A stretch of 64,000 nt of DNA from Lenzites betulinus (Eukaryota; Basidiomycota; Agaricomycetes; Polyporales; Polyporaceae): contig JABYQU010000013.1 in NCBI GenBank assembly GCA_022264855.1, forward strand, positions 62,001 to 126,000, written 5' to 3'. The position numbers were made by a program, and so were the translations under genes. The first letter of the stretch is position 1. Every line of letters begins with the position of its first letter. This document shows, piece by piece, positions 36,325 through 50,542 of the stretch. The notes below the pieces were generated by a model. It made no database searches. It worked only from the letters and a program-made list of their open reading frames with translations, and had not been told where the DNA came from.

Positions 36325-38248
36325 TCAACTGTCGGGTGCAGCACCCGCGTCTTCGTCAGCGCCTGGTGTCAGAAGTGGGGTCGATAGATCCAACAGGGGC
36401 GTGTTTGAAATCGTCGAGCCGGGTGTCGACGGAAGGACGTCGTAGGAAGACGGGGCGAGGGACGAGGACATAGACGGCCGACGAGCATCGGGAGAGAGCG
36501 ACATCGAGATGCTCGAGCCTGGGACGTCTGCGGACTCCACACTGGACACAGTCTCCGCAGCAGCTGACGGAGATGCGGGAGTCCGTGGCCGGGAGGGTGC
36601 CGGTATGACCGATGCCTGGGCGGTTTCAACAGTGACAGGAGTGACCACTTCAGGCGTTGTAGGAGTAGCAACGCTGGGTAATGGTGAGGAGCCAAATCTG
36701 GGTTGTTGGCTGATGTCGTTAGCGGTGGTAAGGGGAGGCAGAGCTGAAGAAACTGGTGAAGGAGGGGCGGGGAGAATAGGAGCAGGCGTGCCAGAGCGAG
36801 AGAGCGCAATACCAGTGGGCGGTTGAACAAGCAGAGAAGTGGGGGTCGTATGCGAAGAGATAGAAGGGTCTGTCGGAGCGACGGCAACGTCTACGGAGGT
36901 GCTCTGAGTGTTGTCGGGAGCAGCGGCTGCAGTCCCCTCTTCCCTCTGCTTCTTAGCCTCTTCCTCTCGCTCACGCCGTTGCTGAGCTTCATGTTCAATC
37001 AGGGAAAGCCGCATAGCTTCCATGACCATTAACTGTGAGAGCGAAGAAGCATCAGCCTGGAGGGTATAGGTACCAAGGTGAAGAATACTTACTTCTTCCA
37101 GATCCTGTCCGCCGAGACCCATGTTGCCGAGGAGCTGGTTTAGCTCCTGGTTCTGCTGCTGCCGCCGCCTGGACCGCCGGCTTCCACGGTCGCTGCTGCC
37201 CTCTTGGACCTCCGCCGCGGCTTCGTCTGGCGGCAGAGCGTGCACGCGACCACTTGTAACGCCCACCGGGATGAGACGGTCGCCAACCTGGCGCATAATG
37301 ATGCGCCGATTTGCACGCCGAGCAACCGCAGCGCGCACCGAGGCCAGCTTTGCCTCCCAATCCGGATGTATATGGTCTTCCAAGGACATGAGCGTTTTCC
37401 CCACGCCGGCTTGAGCGTTCACACTCACCGACAGTAACAACGTCGGGATCATTGGCTCCAAAGCTCTTTCTGCGGCGCTTCATTGTGGGGCTGGGCGCAG
37501 CGTCTAAGGACTGCTGAGACGTCGCCTTGGGCGTGTCCGGCCATGAGGGCGGCGTCTGAGCAATTCCCGCCATCGCTTAACAACGATCCAGACAAAGACC
37601 AAATAATCAGACTGACCGCGCCCTCGCTCCCAAGTCCGGTCCGCCATGGTGGTGGAGTGTAGACAATGCCAAAGTTCTCCTGCACACAATACGGACATGA
37701 CGCCGGCTCTGAGACGAGATGAGTGGTGGTAGGGTCCGCCCGCTTGATCTGCACAAAACACTCTGTGCAAATCGCCTGGTCGCAACACCGGGAACGGTTG
37801 ATGTTGGGCGGATAGTACTACGCCCCGCGTCAAGGGGATTCGGACATAGCGGACATATGCAGCAACGCACCAGGAAACATATGGGACACTCCATCGCGCC
37901 CCGGTATATAGCAGCCTCAGGATTTCGCGTGGGCTCTTTGACCGCGCTAGGACGCTTCTGGTGTCCACGGCTGGTGACTGCAGAACTGATTGACTCGGCG
38001 CGTGAGGACTCCCCGCCCTCGGATTCTGGTGGCTCCTTTCGAGCGGCAAGAATCTGGTCGTCATCCCAGGACTCTTCGTAGTCTTCTAATGGGCGATAGA
38101 ATGGAGCGAGCTTGCGCTCGATGATTAGCTGGGTCACAATAGCCTGATTCCAATCCCGAGGACCGGTGTAGATCCCTTGTGGGGTGAGATGGCCGAAGTC
38201 GACCATGTCTTCATGGTGCCCGCGGCCATTCGAGGCACTGTTTCCCAT
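36325..38248 (-). CDS. SIP5: SIP5 family zinc-binding protein
   Basis: A relative of yeast Sip5, which links the Snf1 kinase and the Glc7 phosphatase regulator Reg1 in glucose signalling. The start [20 protein letters not shown] is typical, and the MGNS opening may allow N-myristoylation. Next come [20 protein letters not shown] and [20 protein letters not shown]. The RING-like zinc motif starts [20 protein letters not shown] and continues [14 protein letters not shown], closing with [17 protein letters not shown]. Downstream are DDLEE-type helices ([20 protein letters not shown]), which resemble a ubiquitin-interacting motif, and a long Ser/Pro/Thr-rich tail ending GAAPDS. Six or so introns are present. 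It is divergent from the SERCA gene. Confidence 0.9.
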
Positions 38249-39145
38249 GGCGGCAGGGTGTGGGCACGCAGAGAGAAGGTGAGGGTCGAGAACAAGAGGC
38301 GGTCCTCCGCTCGCAAGAGAGCGTCGGATGCAGGCTGTCGTCACAGCCCAGTGACGGCGACAACAACGCTTACACCGTCGGCGCGCCCCTTCGGCTTTCC
38401 CCGTTCCTCCTTTACGCGCCTCGCTCATCCGCTCTTTGGCCGTCGACAATCGATGGCTCGCTCACGGACAGCCTGAGGCTCTCGTGAACTCGGACGCGTT
38501 GCAGCACCAACACGATTGACTGATTCTTTCCAAGTGTGTCACGGCTGTCTGTGACTCGCTCCCGCAGGCTGACGTCGGAGCGTTTGATCCACCGCCATTT
38601 GTTTCGGTCAACTGACTACGCTCTAAATTTTGCGTTGCAGGCGTGGGGACGTCGGAGAAAGGCTGTTGTTACCTTTTCCCTCTCATGTGAAGACCTGTGA
38701 GGATCTGAACAGACATATGTCGTTCCAAACATCGAGGACATTCGCGCACATGCGTATTTCGCACGACCCCCGTCGCGTGCCATGGGCGCTTCGAGATTAT
38801 TAGCACTCACTGCACGCCGTGTGCCTAAAAGTCGCTCCCAGGCGTGTCTGTGTTCCCATGGGTGGCATACAGAGTGTGCCGGATTGACTAGGAGAGAAAA
38901 AATGAGGATGTTCCCAGCCTACGGCGGAGAGGGGACGCGTTTCCACCACGGTGGCAGCGAGAGAGCGCGGGTTCCACGACTGAAGGAATCGCCACGTCAG
39001 CTAAGCGCGCTCGCATTGGGCGGCCCTGGATTTATACCACTGCCCTTAGCCGACCGCCTCCTCCACATTCCGGACCACTCTCTCTTCCTTCTCACTTTCC
39101 CCTACCGCTTTCTGCGCCCGCTCCTCCTGCTCAAGGCCTGTCGAC
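38249..39145. promoter_or_regulatory. Divergent promoter region, SIP5 and calcium pump
   Basis: 897 bases between two divergent starts. A TTTATACC element at about 39031 lies roughly 115 bp upstream of the pump start. No gene was recognised. Confidence 0.3.
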
Positions 39146-42717
<3,572 letters not shown>

Positions 42718-42932
42718 ATGTCCGGGACCGGATAGATACATATACATCTGCACGTTAGGAACTCTGTAATGACTTGTAATGACTTGCAATAGTAGAGCTG
42801 CTTGAGGTTCCTCATCGTGTCGGCTTTCCGGTCCTCGAGGTTTGGGGGATAGTGCAAATGACTCCAATTAATGCAGACTTTCTTCGCTTTGTGATCACGA
42901 GATGGTGGAACAGACACAGACTTCTGTAACTT

Positions 42933-43033
42933 GCCCCATGGCTGAGTTGGTTACAGCGTCCGACTGTTATCGTCTTCTCGTATGGTAGATAGTTTACATC
43001 GGAAGGTCGTGAGTTCGAGCCTCACTGGGGCAG
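42933..43033 (+). tRNA. tRNA-Asn (GTT) with an intron
   Basis: The acceptor arms TGCCCCA and TGGGGCA pair perfectly over seven bases and are followed by discriminator G. The D-arm GCTG/CAGC encloses AGTTGGTTA. The anticodon loop reads CTGTTA, giving anticodon GTT for asparagine at about 42966-42968. The T-arm is GTGAG-TTCGAGC-CTCAC. A stretch of about 27 bases between the anticodon and the 3' anticodon strand (TCGGA) is a canonical intron placed one base after the anticodon. The A box (TGGCTGAGTTGG) and B box (GAGTTCGAGCC) serve as the internal promoter. Confidence 0.9.
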
Positions 43034-43346
43034 TCACTTTTGGGCAGTTGTTTTGCCCCCGTACGTACCTACTGGGTGGCCCGCGTGTGGTTCAAACAGT
43101 TTACTGGCACCCGCAACTGCAGGCTAGTAGTAAAATTGTATTGTATAGGTAACACATACCATGAGCTGGTACCCCATCCTCGTAGTACTTGCAAACGTTG
43201 CGTCCGATGATATGGTGTTGGTGCCGGTCGAGCAGATCGAAGTGCCCCACGCATAATGATATATGGTGAGTTCATTAAGTTGTTATCATACGGTCTCCCA
43301 AGATTTCAAGCTTCAAGGTCGCCTGCGCGAAGCACATACCTCAGGC

Positions 43347-43367
43347 CTCAGTACTCAGTACTCAGTG
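43347..43367. repeat. Short direct repeat, CTCAGTA x 3
   Basis: Seven-base unit CTCAGTA occurs three times in tandem, the last ending in G. It lies in noncoding sequence downstream of the tRNA. Confidence 0.6.
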
Positions 43368-44364
43368 CCGTGGCAGCCAACACCCCGACGGGCAGAACAC
43401 CGACGGCCCGCAGACCATCAATGCATCATGGGGCACCCCGACCTCGGTAGGACCTTCCCATAGGGGATTGCGGGCTAACCTCGACCGCTCGCGCGCCCGA
43501 CCCTGCGCGACCCCAGTTAACGGCAAAGCGAGAATCCAAGACATACTTACTACGTACCACCCGGTCGGACTTAGACCACTAGTAAGATCCTCTTGAGTCT
43601 CCGCGTTGTCTCGACAGGCGACTCTTGCGGGCGCCCAGCCTGGCCCAGCGTCCCCCGATCCTCGAAATTTGTCAGACGCGCCACAGGGAGCGGGGTGCGG
43701 GGAGCCTCGCCGCGTGCGCGAGATATCGGGGGCGCCGCGGGAGGCATGGCGTTGGCAGGTTCCATGCCTCGGCGCACTAGTGCTCCTGCGACGCTCCACG
43801 CCGCACAGGTGTTGTGAAGTTTGCGTGCCGAGCGCAATTGTTCGCTGAATTTGGAGAAGGGAGGGTGGGCGTTTTGATGGGGGTGGACCGTGTTATACCG
43901 TAAGTACTCCGCCCCGGATGGCTAGTAGTTGTCTACCACTGATCTCGCGACATGGAGTTCATTTTGTCACTGGAAAATAGGCTTGACAGACATTAGCCGC
44001 GCACCCCGAGCAAATATACGTACCCCGGTCGGAAGGAGCCTATCTCGCCCTCCAGTGTCTCCAGAGTCCACAGAAGCCACGCACCTCCGTCGGCGGGGGT
44101 ACGAACGTGCACTGGTACTGCACTCGCATCTGCGCCGGCATCAAGCACGGCAGCCTGCAGGCCTAAGAAGCCGCACAGAAGCCCGAGTCGCCCGAACAGG
44201 GTCGCGCGCGCGGACGGAAGAGGCAGGCGTCCAGGATCGAGCCTCCCCGCCGGGCGTACGAAGCGCGAACGCACGCCTCGTGGCGGGGCAGTGGTGGCGG
44301 CGGTCGTCCCGAGCGGGCGTGACGCTGCTCAGTGCTCGATCCGCTGCTGTCTGGCGCGTACTTG

Positions 44365-44878
44365 TCAGATGATGCGTAGCTCGTGCCCGCCGCGCGGGGT
44401 TCCGAGGAGTGCGCGAGCGGCGACGTACGACGCGTCGTCGGAGTCGGAGTCGTCCTGGGGAGACGCGATCGCGCGTGCGCCGTGCTAGTATTACATTGAC
44501 AATTAGTGCTTCTCGCTTGGCGCGACGTCGAGACTCGCCTGGCAACTGCACGCGCAACGGACGCGGACGCGCCGGAGTCTGAGCCGCACAAATTACAACG
44601 TGCCCGACGCTCACCGCCGGCTGCCTATCCGCCAACTTGAACGAACGCCGTTCAACACATATCGCGCGCGATATCAAGCACGGGATGATACGTACGAGGG
44701 CGCTGCTGCTGAGCAATCCGGCGACATACAATAACACCAACTTTCTATACGATCCAGAAATACCGGGGGGAGTCGAGGACGACGACGGTCGCCGAGGAAC
44801 TCGAGGGCTGGCGACCGGTAATCAAGCACAAGCTCGAGACCCTCCCTCGAGTCGCTCGGGGTCGGATTCCGGAAACAT
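44365..44878 (-). CDS. Possible short four-exon gene, hypothetical
   Basis: No family recognised. Four exons (44878-44841, 44744-44696, 44635-44615, 44484-44365) with GT/AG introns of 96, 60 and 130 nt join in one open frame of 75 residues. The product starts MFPESDPERLEG. It contains a hydrophobic stretch (KLVLLYVAGLLSSSAL) and an acidic segment (SPQDDSDSDDASYVAARALL), and ends GGHELRII. The evidence is that all four phases agree and that the GTACGT and GTGAGC donors are good. The exons are short, so chance cannot be excluded in this GC-rich stretch. Confidence 0.25.
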
Positions 44879-45428
44879 CGAGTCAATGGGTCATGCGCGC
44901 GCGACGAGACGACGTCGACACAAGCGAGATGCGCGCGGTCCGATGCGGCGCTGATCATCGCACTTGTCCCGGCTGTCCGCGCCACGCCAGATCTGATGCG
45001 CGCGATGCGTCCACTCGCGCTGTGTATATTGTATAATGGCAATGTATAATGTGTAATGGATGGGCGGACAATAGCAGCGCGCGTCGCGTGCTGTTGGCAC
45101 GAGGCGGTGGGTTAAACATATAGCTGTTGGTTGATTCCGGCGGCAGTGAACATAAAATGTTCGCGGGTATTCGACATCACGCCTGCGGCCTGCAGAAAAA
45201 TCAGATAGAACCCGTCCAATTGTTTACGATAGATATGAGAGGTATGCATTGCCGCGCAGGCGGGCGAAGTGTTACACAATGTACACGATCCGGGAGACCA
45301 TTAGGAAGCAGTAAACGCACGAAACCGACATCACGCGGCGGAGTCAGCCTCCCACCGCCGTAATTGCACAGACATACCCGCGCACGACATGCACCGGACC
45401 CTGCACATTGCACAAGCGCGTTCCCCGA

Positions 45429-47586
45429 TCACACCCTGACCTCGGGCTCGTCTGCAGCAGGCGCAGGCCCGGACGCGGAGCGCAGGTGCGTGTGGGCGTG
45501 GTTCGCGTGCTCCTCGGGCGGGACGACGTCGTACCCGCTGCGTCCGAGGTCGGAGGGGAGCACGGCGGTGTCCTCGAGTGCCTCCTCGGCAAGCAGGGTC
45601 TGCGTTTCGCCCGCATCCTCGTTGGGCGCAGCGGACGCGTGGGCGGCCGCCGGCCGCAGGAAGCGCGGGGGAGTGACCAGGTGGTTGAAGAGGAACTGTG
45701 CGGCGGGGCGCGGTCAGCGGGGTTACGACATGCAATGCGAGGAGCGACGCGGGGGAACTGACCGTGCCGTATCTGGAGACATAAGACGTGAGTAAACATC
45801 ACGGCATGCGGACACGGGGATCGGGGTACATACACTAGGAGCCCGAACCCAGCGACTTGGAGCAGGGAGATCGGCCATACGAGCACCTCCCAGCCGAGCC
45901 CCAAGCTAACGATCCAGATGCTAAGCGTCCTGCACGTATCCGTCAGGCTGCGCGCGGTCGCGCTAACATGGCGCGTCACGCTGAGGCCGAAGAAGTTGAA
46001 GAGCGAGATGGATATGGCGATCACTACGCCGGACCATAGAACCGCTGGGGTGTCGATCATCTGGTGCCAGCCACGAGGCAGGTCGAAGAACGGAGACACC
46101 GAGGAGAAGCGCGCGAGAAGCGGCATGGCGAGAACGATGCTGACCGCGCCGAAAAGCCCTTCATAACCGACCGCCACCAGTGGCGCCACGGAGTAGCGGC
46201 TCATAATCTTCTCTGTATGCGCAGCGTGAGAGGTGGGCCGGTTAAACAAAGGTTTGCATGCGAGATAATTGGTCTGTACTGACCTTCGACTACGAACTGC
46301 GTGGCCGTACTGTGAACGTCCGAGCATCGGCGGAAAGAAGTGTTATCAGTATAGACTCCAGGAGGATGATTGAATACGCCAGGGAAGGGCGTTCGGAGAG
46401 AAGTGGACGGGTATGAACGTACAATATCTGCGCGAAGAGAATGAAGAACACGCCTGCGTGTTGCGGTCAGATGTCGGGGAAGCATACTGCGCACGAGAAG
46501 GAGATACACACCGACGAGGACCTTCGTGACTTCAGGCTCTTCCACGGGCTCCGTAGTAGGAAGCTCATCAAACATGTTTACTGCGGGCTCTTTGACGGCA
46601 TCCTTGACCAAAGATCCGCTCAAACCGACGAGCGAAACGCCTGCCATAACCGTGATAAGGGATATCCATCTTGGGAACAAGAGTAAGCAGTTCGTCCCGG
46701 ACAAGTCGCGTGGTAGGTGGCGTTGTGCTGCAAGGAGCAGAATGGGTGGGAAGCATGGTTAAACAAACTCAACTGGTACAGCCAGAGGCGCCTGCGGAGG
46801 AAGATTACGGAAAGTACACCGACAAAGAGGACGAGGGCTCCCCGGGTCATCTGATAGATCGAGACCGGGGTGTAGAGGAGGCCGACATTCATCAGCTGTA
46901 TGGGCGCATTGTGACGGAGGAGGGTGTATGGGTGATTGGCATGAGAAGAACGGGTCGAGAAAGGGCTAGCGGTAGGCGTACCGTAGTGCCGGTGAGATCG
47001 CAAGCGGCGGGGAACCAGAGGAGGAAAACCTTCCACCCGTGGAGGTGCTCCTGGGGGATCACGGCCTTCGCCCCGACGGCAGGCTCCTCCTCGGAGTCGG
47101 TCGGGAGGCGCAGCGGCTGGGACGGGCGTTTCGCGCGGACCCAGGCGAAGATGACAGGAAGGAAGCCTGATGAATTACACGTGCGCGGACAGAGTGATGA
47201 GAATCGCCCGCTGCAAGCGAGAAGGGCGACGTACAGAGCATCTCTCCGACTGGCGCGGACGGTGACAGCGGTAAGTTATGGACGCATACGTGTGCGAGCA
47301 CTGGGAGACGCACGGAACATCTGCAGCGTTTGCCACACCGGCTGCTCGTAGAGCACGCGGTGCGCGGGGTCGCCGTCGCAGTTCTCTACACATTGCATGT
47401 CCTGTGCGGGTGGTGTGGGTCAGGAGCCTCTGCTACGCGTGGGGGTGACGGACCTGCCACTTGCTCCAGAGGGAATTACTGGAGCCCTGGGAGCGGTCAG
47501 CGGGGCGCAGGGGCGCATACAGCGGGGGCGCGCACCGTGATGAGCATGCCCGCGATGAGGACGGGGACATAGAGCGAGGAGGGCAT
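45429..47586 (-). CDS. SLC35F6-like drug/metabolite-transporter protein
   Basis: A multi-spanning membrane protein of the DMT superfamily, close to human SLC35F6; a solute or nucleotide-sugar transport role is inferred. It starts MPSSLYVPVLIAGMLITG, then SSNSLWSKWQDMQCVENC. Further on comes YEQPVWQTLQMF, a hallmark of this subfamily. Helices include MTRGALVLFVGVLSVIFLRR and LSLITVMAGVSLVGLSGSLV. The second half has KIMSRYSVAPLVAVGYEGLF, ISLFNFFGLSVTRHVSATAR and SIWIVSLGLGWEVLVWPISL. A charged cytosolic tail ends ADEPEVRV. There are about eight introns. The gene is divergent from the arrestin-like gene. Confidence 0.88.
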
Positions 47587-47757
47587 GGCGGGCAGGAGAG
47601 AGAGGACGACGGCGGGCGACTGCGAGAGTGGCGGGCGTGGGCCGGGGAGGCGCCGGAAGGGGAGATGATCGGGGGAAAGTAAATAAATAAATAACGGGAT
47701 TCTGTGATTGTTGGGGACGATGGACGGTTTGTTGGATCACGGAAGCCAAATGCAACC

Positions 47758-47820
47758 CCGAATCCGAATTCGAACCCTGTCCTGCATCCGAACCCGAATC
47801 CGAATCCGATTCTGAATTCC
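47758..47820. repeat. Imperfect GAATCC-type hexamer repeat
   Basis: About ten degenerate copies of a GAATCC/GAACCC hexamer run in tandem, only 53-115 bp upstream of the arrestin-like ATG and inside the 286-bp promoter shared with the SLC35F6-like gene. Confidence 0.7.
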
Positions 47821-47872
47821 ATCGCCATGTACTTATATCACCCCCCGCCTGCCCGATGCCCCCTCTCCCCCC

Positions 47873-50067
47873 ATGGTCCACCTCGTCCTCTCCACCACGA
47901 GGGGCAACTCTGGCAACCGCTACTTCCCCCACCAGGGCTACCTCGGCCTCACCCCCGTCCGCGTCGAGGGCGGTACGTCCCCCGTCTCCCCCCCGACCGC
48001 GCGCCACTGACCTCCCCCAGTCGTACGCACCAAGCTGGACGAGGATGGCAAGCCCGTGCCCGCACGCGCCCTCTCCGTCTCCGTCCGCTGCTACCAGTCG
48101 CGTCTCACTCGCTCCCGCACCTTTCGCTCCACCCTCCTCGTCGATCACACCGACGTCCTCTGGGTCAAACCCGCCGACAAGGACTACGCGGACGTCGCAG
48201 AGATGGACTTCCCCTTCAAGCTCACCCTCCCAAAACGGACGCCCGGCTTCAGCACAGCAAACTACCAGGACTATCGCATATTCTGGCGGTTAGAAGCAGG
48301 TGCGTCTCCCCCGCCCCCCCTCCCCTCCCCGCCCTCTGTGGACAGTGCAGGCGCCTGTCTTACATTCTCTCCCCTCAAGTCCTGGACCATGTGCCCATTC
48401 CGCGCGTCGGCTCACGCGTCGTGCGCTACTACGACCTCGGCCTGGTCCGCTACGATCTGCCACCCTCGCACGCGCCTTCACATCCATCAAATCCCCCGAC
48501 GTTCCCCCATGCCCTCCTGCATCAAACGGCCAAGCCGCGCGCACCCGTCGTACGCTATAACGTCTCCATTCCCACACTACCTGTAGGTCCTTCCGACATA
48601 ATCTTCACGACCCTCTCCCTGCAACCACTAGACCCGGGCGTCACTGTCCGCAGTGCTACTGTATCCGTAGAGCGACGAATTGATCTCCATAATATCCCCG
48701 CCGCTCCCACTCCGCTCGTCACGGCAGGCATCAAACATCCAGCTGCACCTTCTCCCGCTCACAGCATCGGCCTGTCACCTGCCTCCCCAACGCCACCGTC
48801 GCCCTCAGAAAACAGCAGCTCAGATACTAGCACACCTACGACCTCTAAGTTTCCTCGTGATCTTTCCTCACTCGCGTCCCTGTCCAGTCCAAGCTTTGCT
48901 GTCCCCGACTCTGCCAGCTATGTCTCTACCTCATCTGTCCGCCCGCTGCTGTCCCCGTCCTCGTCCAGTGGGCAAAGTTCACCCATTCCCATTCCCCGTT
49001 CACATTCGTATTCCGCGCCCTCCCCATCTTCATCATATCCATCCTCGCTGCCGCCTCTTTCTCCCTCGTCCTCTGCATCCTCAGACCAACTGCTGAAGAC
49101 CCTCACCGCGACCCTTGTATCTGCCGAGTCAAACTCTTTCACATACGACGCAGGTGTGTGGACGGGCTCTCTGACACTACAGTGGCCGGAGAGCCGGGGG
49201 CACTATCGCTGGGCGACCGGCGAGACCATGCAGAACGACTTCGCCTCCGTCCGTTTCTTCGTGCGAACAAAAGTGGTCGTCCACGGACCGGGTGGCACCG
49301 ACACGCTGGAGCTCGAGCCGAAGGAGCTAACCGTCGTCCCCACCAACGCGGCGGACCGGAAGACCGCGGTGGAGAAGTGGGCGGAGCAGAAGGAGACCGC
49401 GCTCCGGAGCAAGTCGAAAAGCCCGTGGCGGAAGCGCGCCGACGAGACCAGCGCCGACGACCCGAGCGCGACCCCCAACGACGAGCAGGGCGCGCACGGC
49501 CTGCCCTCGCCCCCGCAGACGCCGGCGCCCTCCTTGGATGACGTGAGCGGGAGCCGGCCGCAATCAGCCACGCATGTCCCGGCCAGCAAGCCCCCGCCAC
49601 GGAAGAAGTCGTCGCGGAGACCGCACACGTCCGCCGGGCCGCGCGACAAGCCCAACTTCTCGTACAGCGCGCTGGCGGAGCTCAGCATACGCACGACGGA
49701 CCTCAGCATGCGCACGACGGAGCTCGACGCGACCGTGAGCCGCGCGTCGGGCTCGAGCTCGTCGACGTCGCTCGGGCAGAGCAGCACGCGCGTCGGGCGG
49801 CGGCTGCGCGAGAGCGGGCTCGGGGAGAGCATGCTGAACGCGGTGGAGCTCGTGCGCGGCAAGACGCGCGCGCGCGAGGGCGAGAAGCGGGCGCGCGAGG
49901 AGAGCACGAGCGTGGAGGAGCGCGAGCGGCGGGAGCGTCTGCAGCTCGGGCACGACCAGGTGCGCGCGTGGGAGGACGAGCTCGCGCGCATCGAGCAGCA
50001 GTCGCGGCGGAGCAGCGCGGGCATGCTCGGCTGGTGGAGCTCCTCGCGACGGCGCAATCGCGCGTAG
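47873..50067 (+). CDS. Arrestin-like protein
   Basis: Probably an arrestin-fold adaptor of the fungal alpha-arrestin type, members of which guide ubiquitination of membrane transporters; the role is inferred. The N-domain starts MVHLVLSTTRGNSGNRYFPH and continues QGYLGLTPVRVEG. After an intron come ALSVSVRCYQSRLTRSRTF and EMDFPFKLTLP, then YRIFWRLEAVLDHVPIPRVG. The C-domain includes VVRYNVSIPTLPVGPSDIIF and VRSATVSVERRIDLHN. A long Ser/Pro-rich insert (about 48720-49110) precedes a further beta-rich block with GVWTGSLTLQWPESRGHYRW. The last 200 residues are charged, Arg-rich and coiled-coil-like, ending SSRRRNRA. No PPxY motif was seen. Total about 680 residues. Confidence 0.75.
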
Positions 50068-50520
50068 CGCGTCGCGTCGGGCCTGGGCCCCCGGCTCGCT
50101 CAGAGCTCTCTTCGGGCTCCGGAGGGGGGCTTCTCGTCGCGCTCGCGGGCGATGGTTTGCTGCGCGCGCGCGTCTGCGCAGCCGTCCGCGCTCATCGACA
50201 TCTTTTCGGACTGGACTTTCACGATCTTCTGCTTCTCCCTTCTTCTTTCTGTTTTTCTGCCGCCCGCGCGCGCATCGTTTCACTTTCGCTTCGCGTCCCA
50301 ACCTCGCGGGCCACTGTTCCCGCTGTTTAAATTTCTGGTCTCGGATAGCCTCTTTCGCCGCGCCGTATACCGTATACCGTACGTGCGGCGCGTGCCCCGA
50401 CCCCCGTTCCCGTTCCCGCTGCCCACTTATTTGTCGCACCGATTCAGACCGGATTCGCCGTCGCCTCTGTCACACACTGTACCCGTCGCTCTCGTACCGG
50501 ATCCGCCCATGTTGTCGCAC

Positions 50521-50542
50521 TCGTCTCGTCTCGTCTCGTCTC
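50521..50542. repeat. TCGTC microsatellite
   Basis: The pentamer TCGTC is repeated four times head to tail, followed by TC, about 450 bp downstream of the arrestin-like stop codon. Confidence 0.75.

Larger units (their letters stand above)
42718..45428. other. Gene-poor stretch holding a tRNA and a possible short gene
   Basis: 2.7 kb between the SERCA gene and the SLC35F6-like gene. It contains a tRNA-Asn (42933-43033), a small triple repeat (43347-43367) and a possible four-exon gene (44365-44878). The rest is GC-rich and shows only chance frames. Confidence 0.4.

Noticed and set aside
43080..43110. TGGTTCAAACAG, a T-loop-like sequence after the tRNA
   Set aside because: No flanking stems can be formed, so it is not a second tRNA.
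49203..50439. Two long Arg/Ala-rich minus-strand frames
   Set aside because: They mirror the charged C-terminal part of the arrestin-like gene and its GC-rich 3' flank, and have no family features.
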